Position numbers and translations under genes: made by a program. A stretch of DNA of 64,000 nt, taken from contig CAYMII010000003.1 in assembly GCA_964390565.1 (NCBI GenBank), positions 1 to 64,000 on the forward strand. The letters are read 5' to 3'. Under the pieces are notes generated by a model that saw only the letters and a list, made by a program, of their open reading frames with translations, was not told the DNA's origin and made no database searches. The stretch comes from UBA8529 sp964390565 (lineage in GTDB: Bacteria; Bacteroidota; Bacteroidia; Bacteroidales; Tenuifilaceae). Of the stretch, positions 52,292 through 61,159 are shown one piece after another. Position 1 is the stretch's first letter; each line of letters opens with the position of its first letter.

Positions 52292-53401
52292 CTATTCGGT
52301 CGAAAGTTTATCCTTTCGATTTAAGATATCGGCCTGCTTTCGGATGGATTCGTTATGAACCAGCTGAAGCAGGTTTTTTATGTATTCAACATTAAGGCCC
52401 AAGCGCTCTCCATATTCAACCCTCGATTTCAGGATATTTTCCCAACGGTATAGCTGAAAAACGCTAACATTATTCTGCTTTTTATACTCACCTATCTCCT
52501 CAACAATTCGCATTCGCTGACCAAGCAGTTCAATCATTTGCTGATCAATTGAGTCTATCTTGTTACGAAACTGCTCGAGTTTATCAACAAATTCATTGTT
52601 TGCCGATGATGGCGAACGGAAAACTAAATCATTTAAAAGGGTATTAAGTTGAGTAGGAGTAATCTGCTGCTTTGCATCACTTAGGGCAATTGCAGGGTTG
52701 CAGTGCACCTCAATCATCAACCCATCCAACGAAAGGTTTAGCGCTTTTTGCGCTATTTCGGGAACTAAGGCTGCTTGACCTGCTATATGGCTGGGATCGC
52801 AAAGAATAGGTAGATTAGGGAATTTACTTTTTAGGTCGATAGCTAATTCCCACTTTGGAATATTGCGCAACCTAGTTTTTTCATAAGGGTAAAACCCACG
52901 ATGAATTGCAGCGAGTTTTTTTAATCCTGAACGGTTTAATCTTTCTAATGCTCCAATCCAAAGTTCAAGATCGGGGTTAACCGGATTCTTTACCATTACA
53001 GGGATATCAACTCCTTTAAGAGCATTTGCAATTTGATCAACAGAAAAAGGATTTGCAGTTGTTCTAGCACCAACCCAAAGGATATCGATGCCTGCTTCAA
53101 CCGCTAGTTCAACATGAGCGGGCGTGGCAACTTCAACAGCAGTTAACAACTGCGTTTCCTCCTTAACACGCTTTAGCCATTGTAACGCATCATTCCCCGC
53201 ACCCTCAAAGGTTCCTGGGCGTGAACGGGGTTTCCAAATACCTACTCTGAACACCTTAACCTTGCCAGTTTTGGCAATACCTTGTGCTGTAGCTAAAACT
53301 TGATCCTCGCTTTCGGCACTACAAGGACCAGCGATTAGCAGGGGTTGAGTAAACCCTTCAAACCATTCGGTTAGCGGAATTATATCGAGCGTTGTTTTCA
53401 T
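52292..53401 (-). CDS. Bifunctional DAHP synthase / chorismate mutase type II
   Basis: The protein has 369 residues. The N-terminal two-thirds (about 1-265) is a class Ibeta-type DAHP synthase, with LIAGPCSAESEDQ, GIWKPRSRPGTFEGAG, KNPVNPDLELWIGA, DPSHIAGQ and EVHCNPAIALSDAKQ. The C-terminal part (about 275-360) is an AroQ helical chorismate mutase (IDSIDQQMIELLGQRMRIVEEIGEYK). It joins the first step of the shikimate pathway to the branch towards Phe/Tyr; in such fusions the mutase domain often serves as allosteric sensor. It converges on purS with an 8 bp gap. Confidence 0.95.
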   Translation of the reverse strand: MKTTLDIIPLTEWFEGFTQPLLIAGPCSAESEDQVLATAQGIAKTGKVKVFRVGIWKPRSRPGTFEGAGNDALQWLKRVKEETQLLTAVEVATPAHVELAVEAGIDILWVGARTTANPFSVDQIANALKGVDIPVMVKNPVNPDLELWIGALERLNRSGLKKLAAIHRGFYPYEKTRLRNIPKWELAIDLKSKFPNLPILCDPSHIAGQAALVPEIAQKALNLSLDGLMIEVHCNPAIALSDAKQQITPTQLNTLLNDLVFRSPSSANNEFVDKLEQFRNKIDSIDQQMIELLGQRMRIVEEIGEYKKQNNVSVFQLYRWENILKSRVEYGERLGLNVEYIKNLLQLVHNESIRKQADILNRKDKLSTE

Positions 53402-53517
53402 GTTGTGGGCAAAGATATTGCAAATATCAAACGATTAACTGGAAATAATCAACATTAATTATGAAACATTATTCAAAAAGTAAAGTTTAATTAGCAGTTT
53501 GAAATTTACTAAAAACT

Positions 53518-53525
53518 TAACTTTG
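53518..53525 (+). promoter_or_regulatory. -7 promoter box (TAACTTTG) of the proline dehydrogenase gene
   Basis: This is an exact TAnnTTTG match 22 bp before the ATG. TTTG at 53498-53501 is a possible -33 element at a short 16 bp spacing. Confidence 0.45.
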
Positions 53526-53547
53526 TAAACTTTTAATATAAATAGAT

Positions 53548-54459
53548 ATGTTTAATAAAATGATTGCAGCGATGCTGCCCTACTTCCCAAAGAAATTAAT
53601 TTGGATTTTCTCAAAAAGATACATCGCTGGGGAAAGTGTTGCTGATGCAATTCGTGCATCAAAAGAACTTAATAAAGAAGGTATTAAAGTAACCATCGAC
53701 ATTTTAGGTGAGTTCATCAAAACTCTTGATGAAGCTGAAAGGAATAAAGTTGAGTATATTGACCTTATCGACACCATTCAAAAGGAAAAAATCGACGGCA
53801 ACTACTCTGTAAAACCAACCATGTTTGGTTTGCTTATCGATAAAGATGTTTGCTACAAACATATCCGCGAAATTGTTGCCAAAGCAGCATCATATGGCAA
53901 TTTCATTAGAGTTGATATGGAAGATTCTCCATGTACCGATCTTGAGATTGAGCTTTACCGAAAACTAAAAGCCGAGTTCCCTAAAAACGTTGGGCTAGTT
54001 GTTCAAGCTTACCTAAAACGCACTCTTGCTGATTTGCAAAACTTAATGGATATTCACACGACAGAGATTCCTCTAAACTATCGTTTATGTAAAGGAATTT
54101 ACGTTGAGCCTGCTGCCATTGCCTATAAAAAATACGAAGAGATTAACGAGCATTTCCTTGAAGATCTAGAATTCATGTTTAAAAATGGTGTTTACCCAGG
54201 CATTGCAACTCACGATAAACCTTTAGTTGATGGGGCTTACAAACTTATTGAAAAGTATAACGTTCCTAAAAACATGTATGAGTTCCAAATGCTTTATGGA
54301 GTTACACCTGAATTACGCAAATCAATTTTAGCAAAAGGCCACACCATGAGAGTCTATGTACCTTACGGGAAACAATGGTTTGGTTATTCAACACGCCGTT
54401 TGAAAGAAAATCCAAAAATGGCAAGCCATATTATGAAAGCGCTATTTTTTAGAGGATAA
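53548..54459 (+). CDS. Proline dehydrogenase (monofunctional)
   Basis: This FAD enzyme oxidises proline to pyrroline-5-carboxylate with transfer of electrons to quinone. The 303-residue TIM barrel carries IRVDMEDSPCTDL, VGLVVQAYLKRTL, NYRLCKGIYVEPAAIAY and the C-terminal RVYVPYGKQWFGYSTRRLKENP, whose RRLKE helix holds the substrate. It is the stand-alone form without the P5C dehydrogenase of PutA fusions. It is monocistronic with its own terminator. Confidence 0.93.
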   Translation: MFNKMIAAMLPYFPKKLIWIFSKRYIAGESVADAIRASKELNKEGIKVTIDILGEFIKTLDEAERNKVEYIDLIDTIQKEKIDGNYSVKPTMFGLLIDKDVCYKHIREIVAKAASYGNFIRVDMEDSPCTDLEIELYRKLKAEFPKNVGLVVQAYLKRTLADLQNLMDIHTTEIPLNYRLCKGIYVEPAAIAYKKYEEINEHFLEDLEFMFKNGVYPGIATHDKPLVDGAYKLIEKYNVPKNMYEFQMLYGVTPELRKSILAKGHTMRVYVPYGKQWFGYSTRRLKENPKMASHIMKALFFRG

Positions 54460-54481
54460 TATTTGAAATTTTCTTATATTT

Positions 54482-54511
54482 AAGGGGTTGGATGTATCCA
54501 ATCCCTTTTTT
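54482..54511 (+). terminator. Terminator after the proline dehydrogenase gene
   Basis: AAGGGGTTGGAT and ATCCAATCCCTT pair (one G-T) around GT, followed by a T-run. Confidence 0.88.
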
Positions 54512-54631
54512 ATTTGATTTACAAAATGAATTCAACTTTTTTTGTCTTAAGATGTTGTTATAATTGTTAAACACTTTTTGCATTCGCCGTTTACTTCAAC
54601 ACCTTTTTACTAACCACTTATCCTCTAAACT

Positions 54632-55705
54632 ATGGAAAAACAGGTCGTTTTAGTAATCAACCCAGGCTCAACCTCAACAAAAGTGGCCATTTATAATAGA
54701 GGTGGTGAAATATGTTCCGAAAACATTAGACACCAACAAAGCGAACTGGATAAGTTTAACATCATTACAGATCAACTCGATTTTCGATACGAGAAAGTCA
54801 AAGCATGGATAAATTGTTTCCTCAACGATAAAGATTACAAAGTGGTTGGTGTTGTTGGCAGAGGTGGAATTGTAAAGCATCTTAAAGGGGGAACTTATCG
54901 ACTTTCGGAATCGTTTCTAAGAGATGCCAAGGAGTGTACTTATGGCGAACATGCATCAAATCTTGGAGGACTTTTAGCCAATAGGCTAAAATCTGAATTT
55001 GGCCTAAAAGATAGCTATACCGTTGATCCAGTCTCGTGCGATAATATGATGCCAAAGGCAGTAATTTCAGGTGTGCCTGAAATTGTGCGTGACGGTCGTG
55101 GACATCCGCTAAACATGAAAATGACTGCTCGAAAAATTGCAAAAAAGCAGAATATTCCATTTGATGAAACAGTTTATGTTGTAGCACATCTTGGTGGAGG
55201 GATATCAATTTCGCTTGTAAAAGCAGGGCTTTTGGTTGATATTAACGATGGATTGCTGGGTATGGGGCCCTTTACACCTAATCGAGCAGGAGCATTACCG
55301 CTTCGCGGTGTAATAAACCTTTGCTATAGCAAATCGAAAAAAGAGGTTGAAACACAACTCTCGAAAAACAGTGGCTTCAAAGCCTATTTGGGCACCGAGG
55401 ATGTTCGAGAAGTAATAAAAATGGTTGAATCGGGCGATGAGCAAGCTAAACTTATTTTCGATGCTTTTGTTTACCAAGTAGCCAAAGAGATTGGGGCATA
55501 TTTTGCCGCATCACGAGGCAAGGCACAAGCGATAATCATAACCGGGGGAATTGCTTTTAACGAAATGGTCATCAACAATCTACGCGATTATGTTGGAACG
55601 CTTACTGAGTTTCATGTTTATCCGGGCGAAAATGAGATGGAAGCCCTAGCCGAAGGAGTATTCCGAGTGATTGATGGTGAGGAGATAGCTAAAGAGTATG
55701 ATTAA
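54632..55705 (+). CDS. buk: Butyrate kinase paralogue 1
   Basis: This 357-residue ASKHA kinase belongs to the acetate/butyrate kinase family, which turns butyryl phosphate and ADP into butyrate and ATP. The N-terminal phosphate loop NPGSTSTK (10-17) is intact, as are VAHLGGGISI and IITGGIAFNEM. In contrast the middle segment differs from ordinary butyrate kinases: VDPVSCDNMMPKAVISGVPE and RDGRGHPLNMKMTARKIA replace the usual 'SIFHALNQKAVARRYA'-type helix. This could mean a different acyl substrate. A second paralogue, degenerate elsewhere, lies 675 bp away in opposite orientation. Confidence 0.85.
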   Translation: MEKQVVLVINPGSTSTKVAIYNRGGEICSENIRHQQSELDKFNIITDQLDFRYEKVKAWINCFLNDKDYKVVGVVGRGGIVKHLKGGTYRLSESFLRDAKECTYGEHASNLGGLLANRLKSEFGLKDSYTVDPVSCDNMMPKAVISGVPEIVRDGRGHPLNMKMTARKIAKKQNIPFDETVYVVAHLGGGISISLVKAGLLVDINDGLLGMGPFTPNRAGALPLRGVINLCYSKSKKEVETQLSKNSGFKAYLGTEDVREVIKMVESGDEQAKLIFDAFVYQVAKEIGAYFAASRGKAQAIIITGGIAFNEMVINNLRDYVGTLTEFHVYPGENEMEALAEGVFRVIDGEEIAKEYD

Positions 55706-55717
55706 AAAAGCCGTTAA

Positions 55718-55788
55718 TGCGAGACTCTTTATATGAGTCGAAGCAATCTATTTAAGGATTGCTTCGCAAATGACGCTCGCAATGACGA
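55718..55788. repeat. Dispersed palindromic repeat, copy 1 (GATTGCTTCG...GCAATGACG)
   Basis: TGCGAGACTC...GAGTCGAAGCAATC, a short loop, then GATTGCTTCGCAAATGACGCTCGCAATGACGA: outer arms TAATGCGAG/CTCGCAATGA and inner arms GAAGCAATC/GATTGCTTC. The second copy is at 61069-61147. The element creates a false N-terminal extension of the following thioesterase frame. Confidence 0.85.
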
Positions 55789-55822
55789 AATATGCATTGT
55801 TCTAATAAATCAAAATAAAATT

Positions 55823-56314
55823 ATGGCAATAAAGGCATTTCAAGATTACTACCCCGATCATCTTAGCCATTGCTATGGGTGTGGGAAATTAAACGAGCAT
55901 GGCTATCAGATTAAAACCGTTTGGGATGGTGATGAAACATTAACAACTTTTACTCCAAGTTCATATCACACTGCAGTTCCTGGGTTTGTTTATGGTGGAT
56001 TATTAGCTTCGCTAATCGATTGCCATGGTACTGGTTCAGCTGCTGGTGCGATGTACAAAAAGGAAGGCAGAGAAATGGATACCGAACCATCATTTCGATT
56101 CCTTACTGGCTCGTTGAATGTAAAATATCTTAAGCCAACACCTATAGATTGCACCTTGCAGATTAGAGGTAAAATTCGCGAAATAGATGGTAAAAAAGTA
56201 ACCATTGATGTTGATGTAATAGCTAAAGGAGTTGTTACTGTGAAAGGCGAGGTTGTTGCAGTTCAAGTGCCTGATAAGTATATTGAGGATATCATGAAAA
56301 GCGTTAGCAAATAA
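55823..56314 (+). CDS. PaaI-family hotdog thioesterase
   Basis: I place the start at 55823 (MAIKAFQDYYPDHLSHCYGCGKLNEHGYQIK, 163 residues), because the longer frame from 55733 reads through a repeat element. The hotdog helix/strand pattern includes FVYGGLLASLIDCHGTGSA with the catalytic Asp of the family (about 60-78) and a beta-rich second half (LNVKYLKPTPIDCTLQIRG). It should hydrolyse acyl-CoA; its position between butyrate kinase genes and near the isobutyryl-CoA mutase suggests a short-chain acyl-CoA, but this is inference. Confidence 0.8.
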   Translation: MAIKAFQDYYPDHLSHCYGCGKLNEHGYQIKTVWDGDETLTTFTPSSYHTAVPGFVYGGLLASLIDCHGTGSAAGAMYKKEGREMDTEPSFRFLTGSLNVKYLKPTPIDCTLQIRGKIREIDGKKVTIDVDVIAKGVVTVKGEVVAVQVPDKYIEDIMKSVSK

Positions 56315-56318
56315 TTAT

Positions 56319-56352
56319 AAAAAAAGCCATTGATTTTGTCAATGGCTTTTAA
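56319..56352. terminator. Bidirectional terminator between thioesterase and butyrate kinase 2
   Basis: AAAAGCCATTGA and TCAATGGCTTTT pair around TTTTG, with an A-run on the left and T residues in the right arm, serving both convergent genes. Confidence 0.88.
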
Positions 56353-56379
56353 AGAACTTGCATTCAACTTTTTCCCCTC

Positions 56380-57474
56380 TTAATACACCAGCACATCCTC
56401 TTCACCATTAATAACTGCAAGTCCTCTCATAGCAAGTATTTCAATATCATCGGCTCCAGGATATACAACAATTGGAGCAAGTTTGCTTACTCGTTCAGAA
56501 ATCTTTCTAACGAACCATTGACTATGGGCAATGCCACCAGTCAGTATAATAGCATCTACCTCACCATTTAGAACTGAGTGCATTGAACCGATTGTTTTGG
56601 CAACCTGATAGGCCATTGCCTCAAAAATAAATGTGGCTTTGGCATCGCCCTCATGAACTCTTTTATCAACCTCTTCTGCACTATGCGTCCCAAGATGAGC
56701 ATAAATCCCTCCTTCGATACTTACTTTTGCGAGCAGTTCCTGCTCGTTATACTTTCCGCTAAAACAAAGTTTTATCAAGTCTCCAGCAGGTAAACCACCT
56801 GCGCGAATTGGTGAAAAAGGACCATCGCCATCAAAACCCATATTTGAATCGACAACTAAACCCTTTTTATGTGCCCCAACGGTAATACCTGTGCCGAGGT
56901 GAGCAACAATAAGATTAAGATCTTCGTACTTTTTCCCAACCGATTTAGCATACTTGCGAGCCATCGCCTTTTGGCTAAGGGCATGAAAAATTGACTTCCG
57001 GCTAATATCGGGCAAACCTGTTACACGAGCAATATCATCGTATTCATCAACCACAACCGAATCGGCAATGAATGCCTTTGCATTTGGTAATTCTTTAACC
57101 AATTCATCAGCAATAAGGCCACCAAGGTTTACAATATCCCGCCCTAGTTTACACTCTGCTAAATCTTTTACTACACTAGCATCAACATGATAAACGCCTG
57201 ATTTTAAGGGCTTGGTAAGACCTCCACGAGCAATAACAACTTTAATATCTTCTAAAGGGATATTATTCTCGAAAAGTTCCTTTAAAATTGATTTTTTACG
57301 AGCAATGGTAAGGTCGTTACAATCCTTATAAATCTTCAGATTATCCTCTCTATGATCGATTCTTTTCAGAAAAATCAACTTATTGTTGTTGTAAACACCA
57401 ACCTTAGTAAATGGGTATCTAGGGTTAATCGCTACGATTAAGCTAGAAGTCGAATAATCGATTTTGTAAGTCAT
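56380..57474 (-). CDS. Butyrate kinase paralogue 2, with degenerate phosphate loop
   Basis: In this 364-residue protein, the body matches ordinary butyrate kinases closely (GLPDISRKSIFHALSQKAMARKYAK, GDGPFSPIRAGGLPAGDLIKLCFSGKY, IILTGGIAHSQW). The N-terminal loop, however, reads NPRYPFTK (17-24) where the family has NPGSTSTK: the Gly-Ser-Thr-Ser that contacts the phosphoryl group is gone while Asn and Lys remain. VAHLGTGITVG also has Thr for the second Gly. It may be a weak or altered kinase, or a partner subunit of paralogue 1. The reading frame is otherwise intact, so it is not a simple pseudogene. Confidence 0.83.
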   Translation of the reverse strand: MTYKIDYSTSSLIVAINPRYPFTKVGVYNNNKLIFLKRIDHREDNLKIYKDCNDLTIARKKSILKELFENNIPLEDIKVVIARGGLTKPLKSGVYHVDASVVKDLAECKLGRDIVNLGGLIADELVKELPNAKAFIADSVVVDEYDDIARVTGLPDISRKSIFHALSQKAMARKYAKSVGKKYEDLNLIVAHLGTGITVGAHKKGLVVDSNMGFDGDGPFSPIRAGGLPAGDLIKLCFSGKYNEQELLAKVSIEGGIYAHLGTHSAEEVDKRVHEGDAKATFIFEAMAYQVAKTIGSMHSVLNGEVDAIILTGGIAHSQWFVRKISERVSKLAPIVVYPGADDIEILAMRGLAVINGEEDVLVY

Positions 57475-57587
57475 AGTGAAGAGTCTTTAATTATCATTAG
57501 GTTGTTAAATTTAAACAATGTTTAGCTATAAATGTTCTTTTGTGTAACAGTTTTATGCTAATCAACTTTATACCATTATTAGCTTAA

Positions 57588-57650
57588 TGGAATGTTGGAA
57601 TATTGGGACAATGTGCTTCTACCCCATCTTTCCATTATTCCATCATTCCA
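57588..57650. repeat. Imperfect intergenic palindrome (TGGAATGTTGGAAT words)
   Basis: TGGAATGTTGGAATATTGGG (57588-57607) faces CCCATCTTTCCATTATTCC...ATCATTCCA (57623-57650), the same words in opposite orientation. It lies between icmF and butyrate kinase 2 on the minus strand. Confidence 0.7.
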
Positions 57651-57665
57651 GATTTAAATGTTCAT

Positions 57666-60600
57666 CTACATATTCCTGCGATATTGCCCACCAACACCAT
57701 AAAGGGAGCTAGTAATCTGTCCAATTGTACAGTATTTAGCAGCTTCGAGAATAAATTCAAAAGTATTTTTGTTTTCTAAAACGGCATTTTTAAGATTTAG
57801 TAAAGCCTCATTGGCTTTATCAACATTGGCCTGCTTAATCATTTTTACGTTCTCGACCTGATAATCCTTCTCCTGTTGAGTTGCCCTAATTACCTCGCGA
57901 GGTAAAACTGTTGGTGAGCCAGTTGAAGATAGGAAGGTATTTACCCCCATAATTGGCAGCTGACCGCTATGTTTCAACGATTCGTAATACAACGATTCGC
58001 TCTGGATTTTACCACGCTGATACATGGTTTCCATTGCACCAAGCACTCCTCCCCTTTCAGATATCCTTTCGAACTCAAGCATCACGGCCTCCTCAACAAG
58101 TTTTGTTAACTCTTCGATGATGAATGAACCCTGAAGAGAATTTTGATTTTTAGCCAATCCATATTCGTGATTTATAATCATCTGAATTGCCATTGCTCGC
58201 CGAACCGATTCCTCGGTTGGGGTTGTAATTGCCTCATCGTAAGCGTTGGTGTGCAATGAATTACAGTTGTCGTAAATTGCAGAAAGTGCTTGAAGAGTAG
58301 TTCGAATATCATTAAACTCTATCTCCTGCGAGTGCAACGATCTTCCAGATGTTTGAATATGATATTTTAGCTTCTGAGAATTTGAGTTTGCGCCATACTT
58401 AAACTTCATGGCTTTTGCCCAAATAATCCTTGCAACACGACCAATGACCGTGTATTCAGGGTCGATTCCATTGGAGAAAAAGAAAGAAAGATTTGGGGCA
58501 AAATCATCGATTTTCATTCCGCGAGCCAGATAGTACTCAACATAGGTAAAGCCATTGGCAAGCGTAAACGCAAGCTGCGAAATGGGATTTGCTCCCGCCT
58601 CAGCAATATGATAGCCCGAAATGGAAACCGAATAGTAGTTTTTAACATTATTGTTGATGAAGTACTCCTGAATATCGCCCATCATCTTTAGAGCAAAATC
58701 AATTGAAAAGATGCATGTATTCTGTGCCTGATCCTCCTTTAAGATATCGGCTTGAATGGTTCCACGAACATTCTCAAGGGTGCATTTCTTCAGGTTGCTG
58801 TAAACATCTGCAGGTAAAACCTGATCACCGGTGACTCCAAGTAACATCAACCCTAAGCCATTATTTGACTCAGGCAATTTACCTTGATACTGATTTCGGC
58901 TGATTCCTTTTTTCTTAAGAATAACCTCAATCTTAGCCTTAACCTCATCCTCAAGATTATTCTCTTTAATATACTTTTCGCACTGCTGATCGATGGCAAC
59001 ATTAAGGAAATACCCAACCATTATTGGTGCAGGACCATTGATAGTCATGGAAACAGAGGTTGAGATATCGAGCAGATCGAAGCCCGAATACAACTTCTTG
59101 GCATCATCTAAACATGCAATGGAAACACCTGAGTTTCCAACTTTTCCATATATATCTGGACGGATATCGGGATCAGCGCCATAAAGCGTAACCGAATCGA
59201 ATGCCGTTGAAAGCCTTTTGGCTTTTTGACCTGCAGAAAGGTAATGGAATCGTTTATTGGTCCTTTCGGGATTTCCTTCGCCCGCAAACATACGGGTTGG
59301 GTCCTCGTTCTCCCTTTTAAATGGGAAAACCCCTGCAGCGTAAGGGAATTCGCCCGGAACATTCTCAGTTAAACACCATTTTAGAATATCGCCCCATGAG
59401 GTAAAAGTTGGCATAGCAATCTTTGGCAACTTAGTGTGCGAGAGGGTTTCGACATGAGTTTCGACCTTAATCTTTTTCCCACGCACCTCGTACTCATAGA
59501 AATCGCTACTGTACCTTTTCTTCTTCTCCTCCCAACCTTCAAGAATCTGTAGATTCTCTTTTTCAAGCAGATCCTGAACAGACTCTATCTTAAGGTTAAT
59601 ATGATGAAGAACACCTTCTGATTCCGAATAAGAGTCAAACTCCTTTGACGACTGAACAAGCGATTGCAGTCGATTTGCAAATTGTGCCTGCTCATCAACC
59701 TTCCTATTATATTCTCGAACAACATGAGCAATCTCGGCTAAATAGCGAACCTTACTATTGGGAATAATCTGCTCAACAAAGCTATTTCGTTTTAAAATAT
59801 TATTCGATACAGGAAATTTAAACCCTGCTTTTTTTGAAATAATATCAATTAGATTTTCGAAAAAGACATTTAGCCCATCGTTGTTAAATTGCGATGCAAT
59901 GGTACCGAAAACAGGCATTGAGTCTACACTTTTATCAAAAAACTTGAAATTCCGTTGATACTGCTTTTTTACATCACGAAGCGCATCAAGCGCCCCCTGC
60001 TTATCGAACTTGTTGATGGCAATAATGTCGGCATAATCAAGCATGGCAATCTTTTCCAACTGCGAAGCAGCGCCATATTCGGGAGTCATAACATAGCAAT
60101 ACACATCACTAAAATCGATAATCTCAGTATCGGATTGCCCAATACCCGACGATTCGAGGATTAGCAAGTCGTAACCAGCATACTTCAGAATATTCAACGT
60201 ATCGGGAACATAAGCAGATAAAGCTAAATTTGCCTGACGAGTAGCAAGCGAACGCATGTAGATATTTGGATGGTTAATAGAATTCATCCTAATTCTATCG
60301 CCTAGCAACGCACCGCCACCCTTACGTTTTGATGGATCAACTGAAACGATTCCAATTGTAAGGGTTGGGAATTGCTCAATCATTCGGTGAACGACCTCGT
60401 CAACCAATGATGATTTACCTGCGCCACCCGTACCCGTAAATCCAATAACAGGAATCTTTGAATCGTTAGTCTGATTTTTAATCAAATCTAGATACTCCTT
60501 GGCCTTTTCGGGGTAATTCTCGGCCATCGAAATAAGCGAGGCAATTTCGGTGGGTTCTTTCGCTTTAATCTTTTCAAGATTAATTGGGTTTTGACCCAAA

Positions 60601-61037
60601 GGAAAATCGGATTTTTGCATTAAATCGTTGATCATTCCTTGCAAACCCATTTTCCTTCCATCATCTGGCGAATAGATTCCTGCAATACCATAGCTATGTA
60701 GTTCTTCCTGTTCACTTGGAAGAATCACGCCGCCGCCACCTCCAAAAATCTTGATATGCCCACTCCCCTTTTGCTTGAGAAGATCGAACATATACTTGAA
60801 AAACTCGATGTGTCCACCTTGATAAGAAGTAATAGCAATTGATTGCGCATCCTCTTGGATTGCGCAATTTACAATCTCATCGACCGAACGATTATGCCCG
60901 AGGTGAATAACTTCGCCACCTGTAGACTGAATCATCCGACGAATAATATTTATTGAAGCATCATGCCCATCGAAAAGGGATGTTGCTGTGATAATCCTAA
61001 TATGGTTCTTTGGTTTATAGGGTTCGGGGTTGATCAT
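57666..61037 (-). CDS. icmF: Fused isobutyryl-CoA mutase (B12 domain - G-protein chaperone - mutase)
   Basis: The protein has 1123 residues. Residues 1-145 form the B12-binding domain with the axial ligand motif FDGHDAS (His25). A MeaB-like GTPase follows with P-loop GTGGAGKS (202-209) and NKFD (342-345), then the mutase barrel from about 535. Phe584 in TRMFAGEG replaces the Tyr89 of methylmalonyl-CoA mutase, and Gln772 in DQAQNTCIF replaces its carboxylate-binding Arg207. These two changes mark the isobutyryl/n-butyryl-CoA type; related enzymes also act on isovaleryl/pivalyl-CoA. It is flanked by an acyl-CoA dehydrogenase and butyrate kinase genes on the same strand. Confidence 0.94.
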   Translation of the reverse strand: MINPEPYKPKNHIRIITATSLFDGHDASINIIRRMIQSTGGEVIHLGHNRSVDEIVNCAIQEDAQSIAITSYQGGHIEFFKYMFDLLKQKGSGHIKIFGGGGGVILPSEQEELHSYGIAGIYSPDDGRKMGLQGMINDLMQKSDFPLGQNPINLEKIKAKEPTEIASLISMAENYPEKAKEYLDLIKNQTNDSKIPVIGFTGTGGAGKSSLVDEVVHRMIEQFPTLTIGIVSVDPSKRKGGGALLGDRIRMNSINHPNIYMRSLATRQANLALSAYVPDTLNILKYAGYDLLILESSGIGQSDTEIIDFSDVYCYVMTPEYGAASQLEKIAMLDYADIIAINKFDKQGALDALRDVKKQYQRNFKFFDKSVDSMPVFGTIASQFNNDGLNVFFENLIDIISKKAGFKFPVSNNILKRNSFVEQIIPNSKVRYLAEIAHVVREYNRKVDEQAQFANRLQSLVQSSKEFDSYSESEGVLHHINLKIESVQDLLEKENLQILEGWEEKKKRYSSDFYEYEVRGKKIKVETHVETLSHTKLPKIAMPTFTSWGDILKWCLTENVPGEFPYAAGVFPFKRENEDPTRMFAGEGNPERTNKRFHYLSAGQKAKRLSTAFDSVTLYGADPDIRPDIYGKVGNSGVSIACLDDAKKLYSGFDLLDISTSVSMTINGPAPIMVGYFLNVAIDQQCEKYIKENNLEDEVKAKIEVILKKKGISRNQYQGKLPESNNGLGLMLLGVTGDQVLPADVYSNLKKCTLENVRGTIQADILKEDQAQNTCIFSIDFALKMMGDIQEYFINNNVKNYYSVSISGYHIAEAGANPISQLAFTLANGFTYVEYYLARGMKIDDFAPNLSFFFSNGIDPEYTVIGRVARIIWAKAMKFKYGANSNSQKLKYHIQTSGRSLHSQEIEFNDIRTTLQALSAIYDNCNSLHTNAYDEAITTPTEESVRRAMAIQMIINHEYGLAKNQNSLQGSFIIEELTKLVEEAVMLEFERISERGGVLGAMETMYQRGKIQSESLYYESLKHSGQLPIMGVNTFLSSTGSPTVLPREVIRATQQEKDYQVENVKMIKQANVDKANEALLNLKNAVLENKNTFEFILEAAKYCTIGQITSSLYGVGGQYRRNM

Positions 61038-61068
61038 ACGATTAACTTATTAATTACACTCTAAACTT

Positions 61069-61147
61069 CGTCTTTGCGAGACTCGTTTTGTGAGTCGAAG
61101 CAATCTTATCTTAGGGATTGCTTCGCAAATTTCGCTCGCAATGACGA
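61069..61147. repeat. Dispersed palindromic repeat, copy 2 (GATTGCTTCG...GCAATGACG)
   Basis: CGTCTTTGCGAGACTCG, then TGAGTCGAAGCAATC, a loop with CTTATCTTAGG, GATTGCTTCGCAAATTTCG and CTCGCAATGACGAA. It is nearly the same as 55718-55788 and in the same orientation. It fills the gap between icmF and the acyl-CoA dehydrogenase. Confidence 0.85.
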
Positions 61148-61159
61148 ACTTTCTTATTA

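Noticed and set aside
55733..55822. N-terminal extension of the thioesterase frame
   Set aside because: These 30 codons are translated from the palindromic repeat; the family start MAIKAF... is at 55823.
56380..57474. Butyrate kinase 2 as a pseudogene
   Set aside because: The frame is full length without stops or frameshifts and the rest of the protein is well conserved; only the first phosphate loop is altered.
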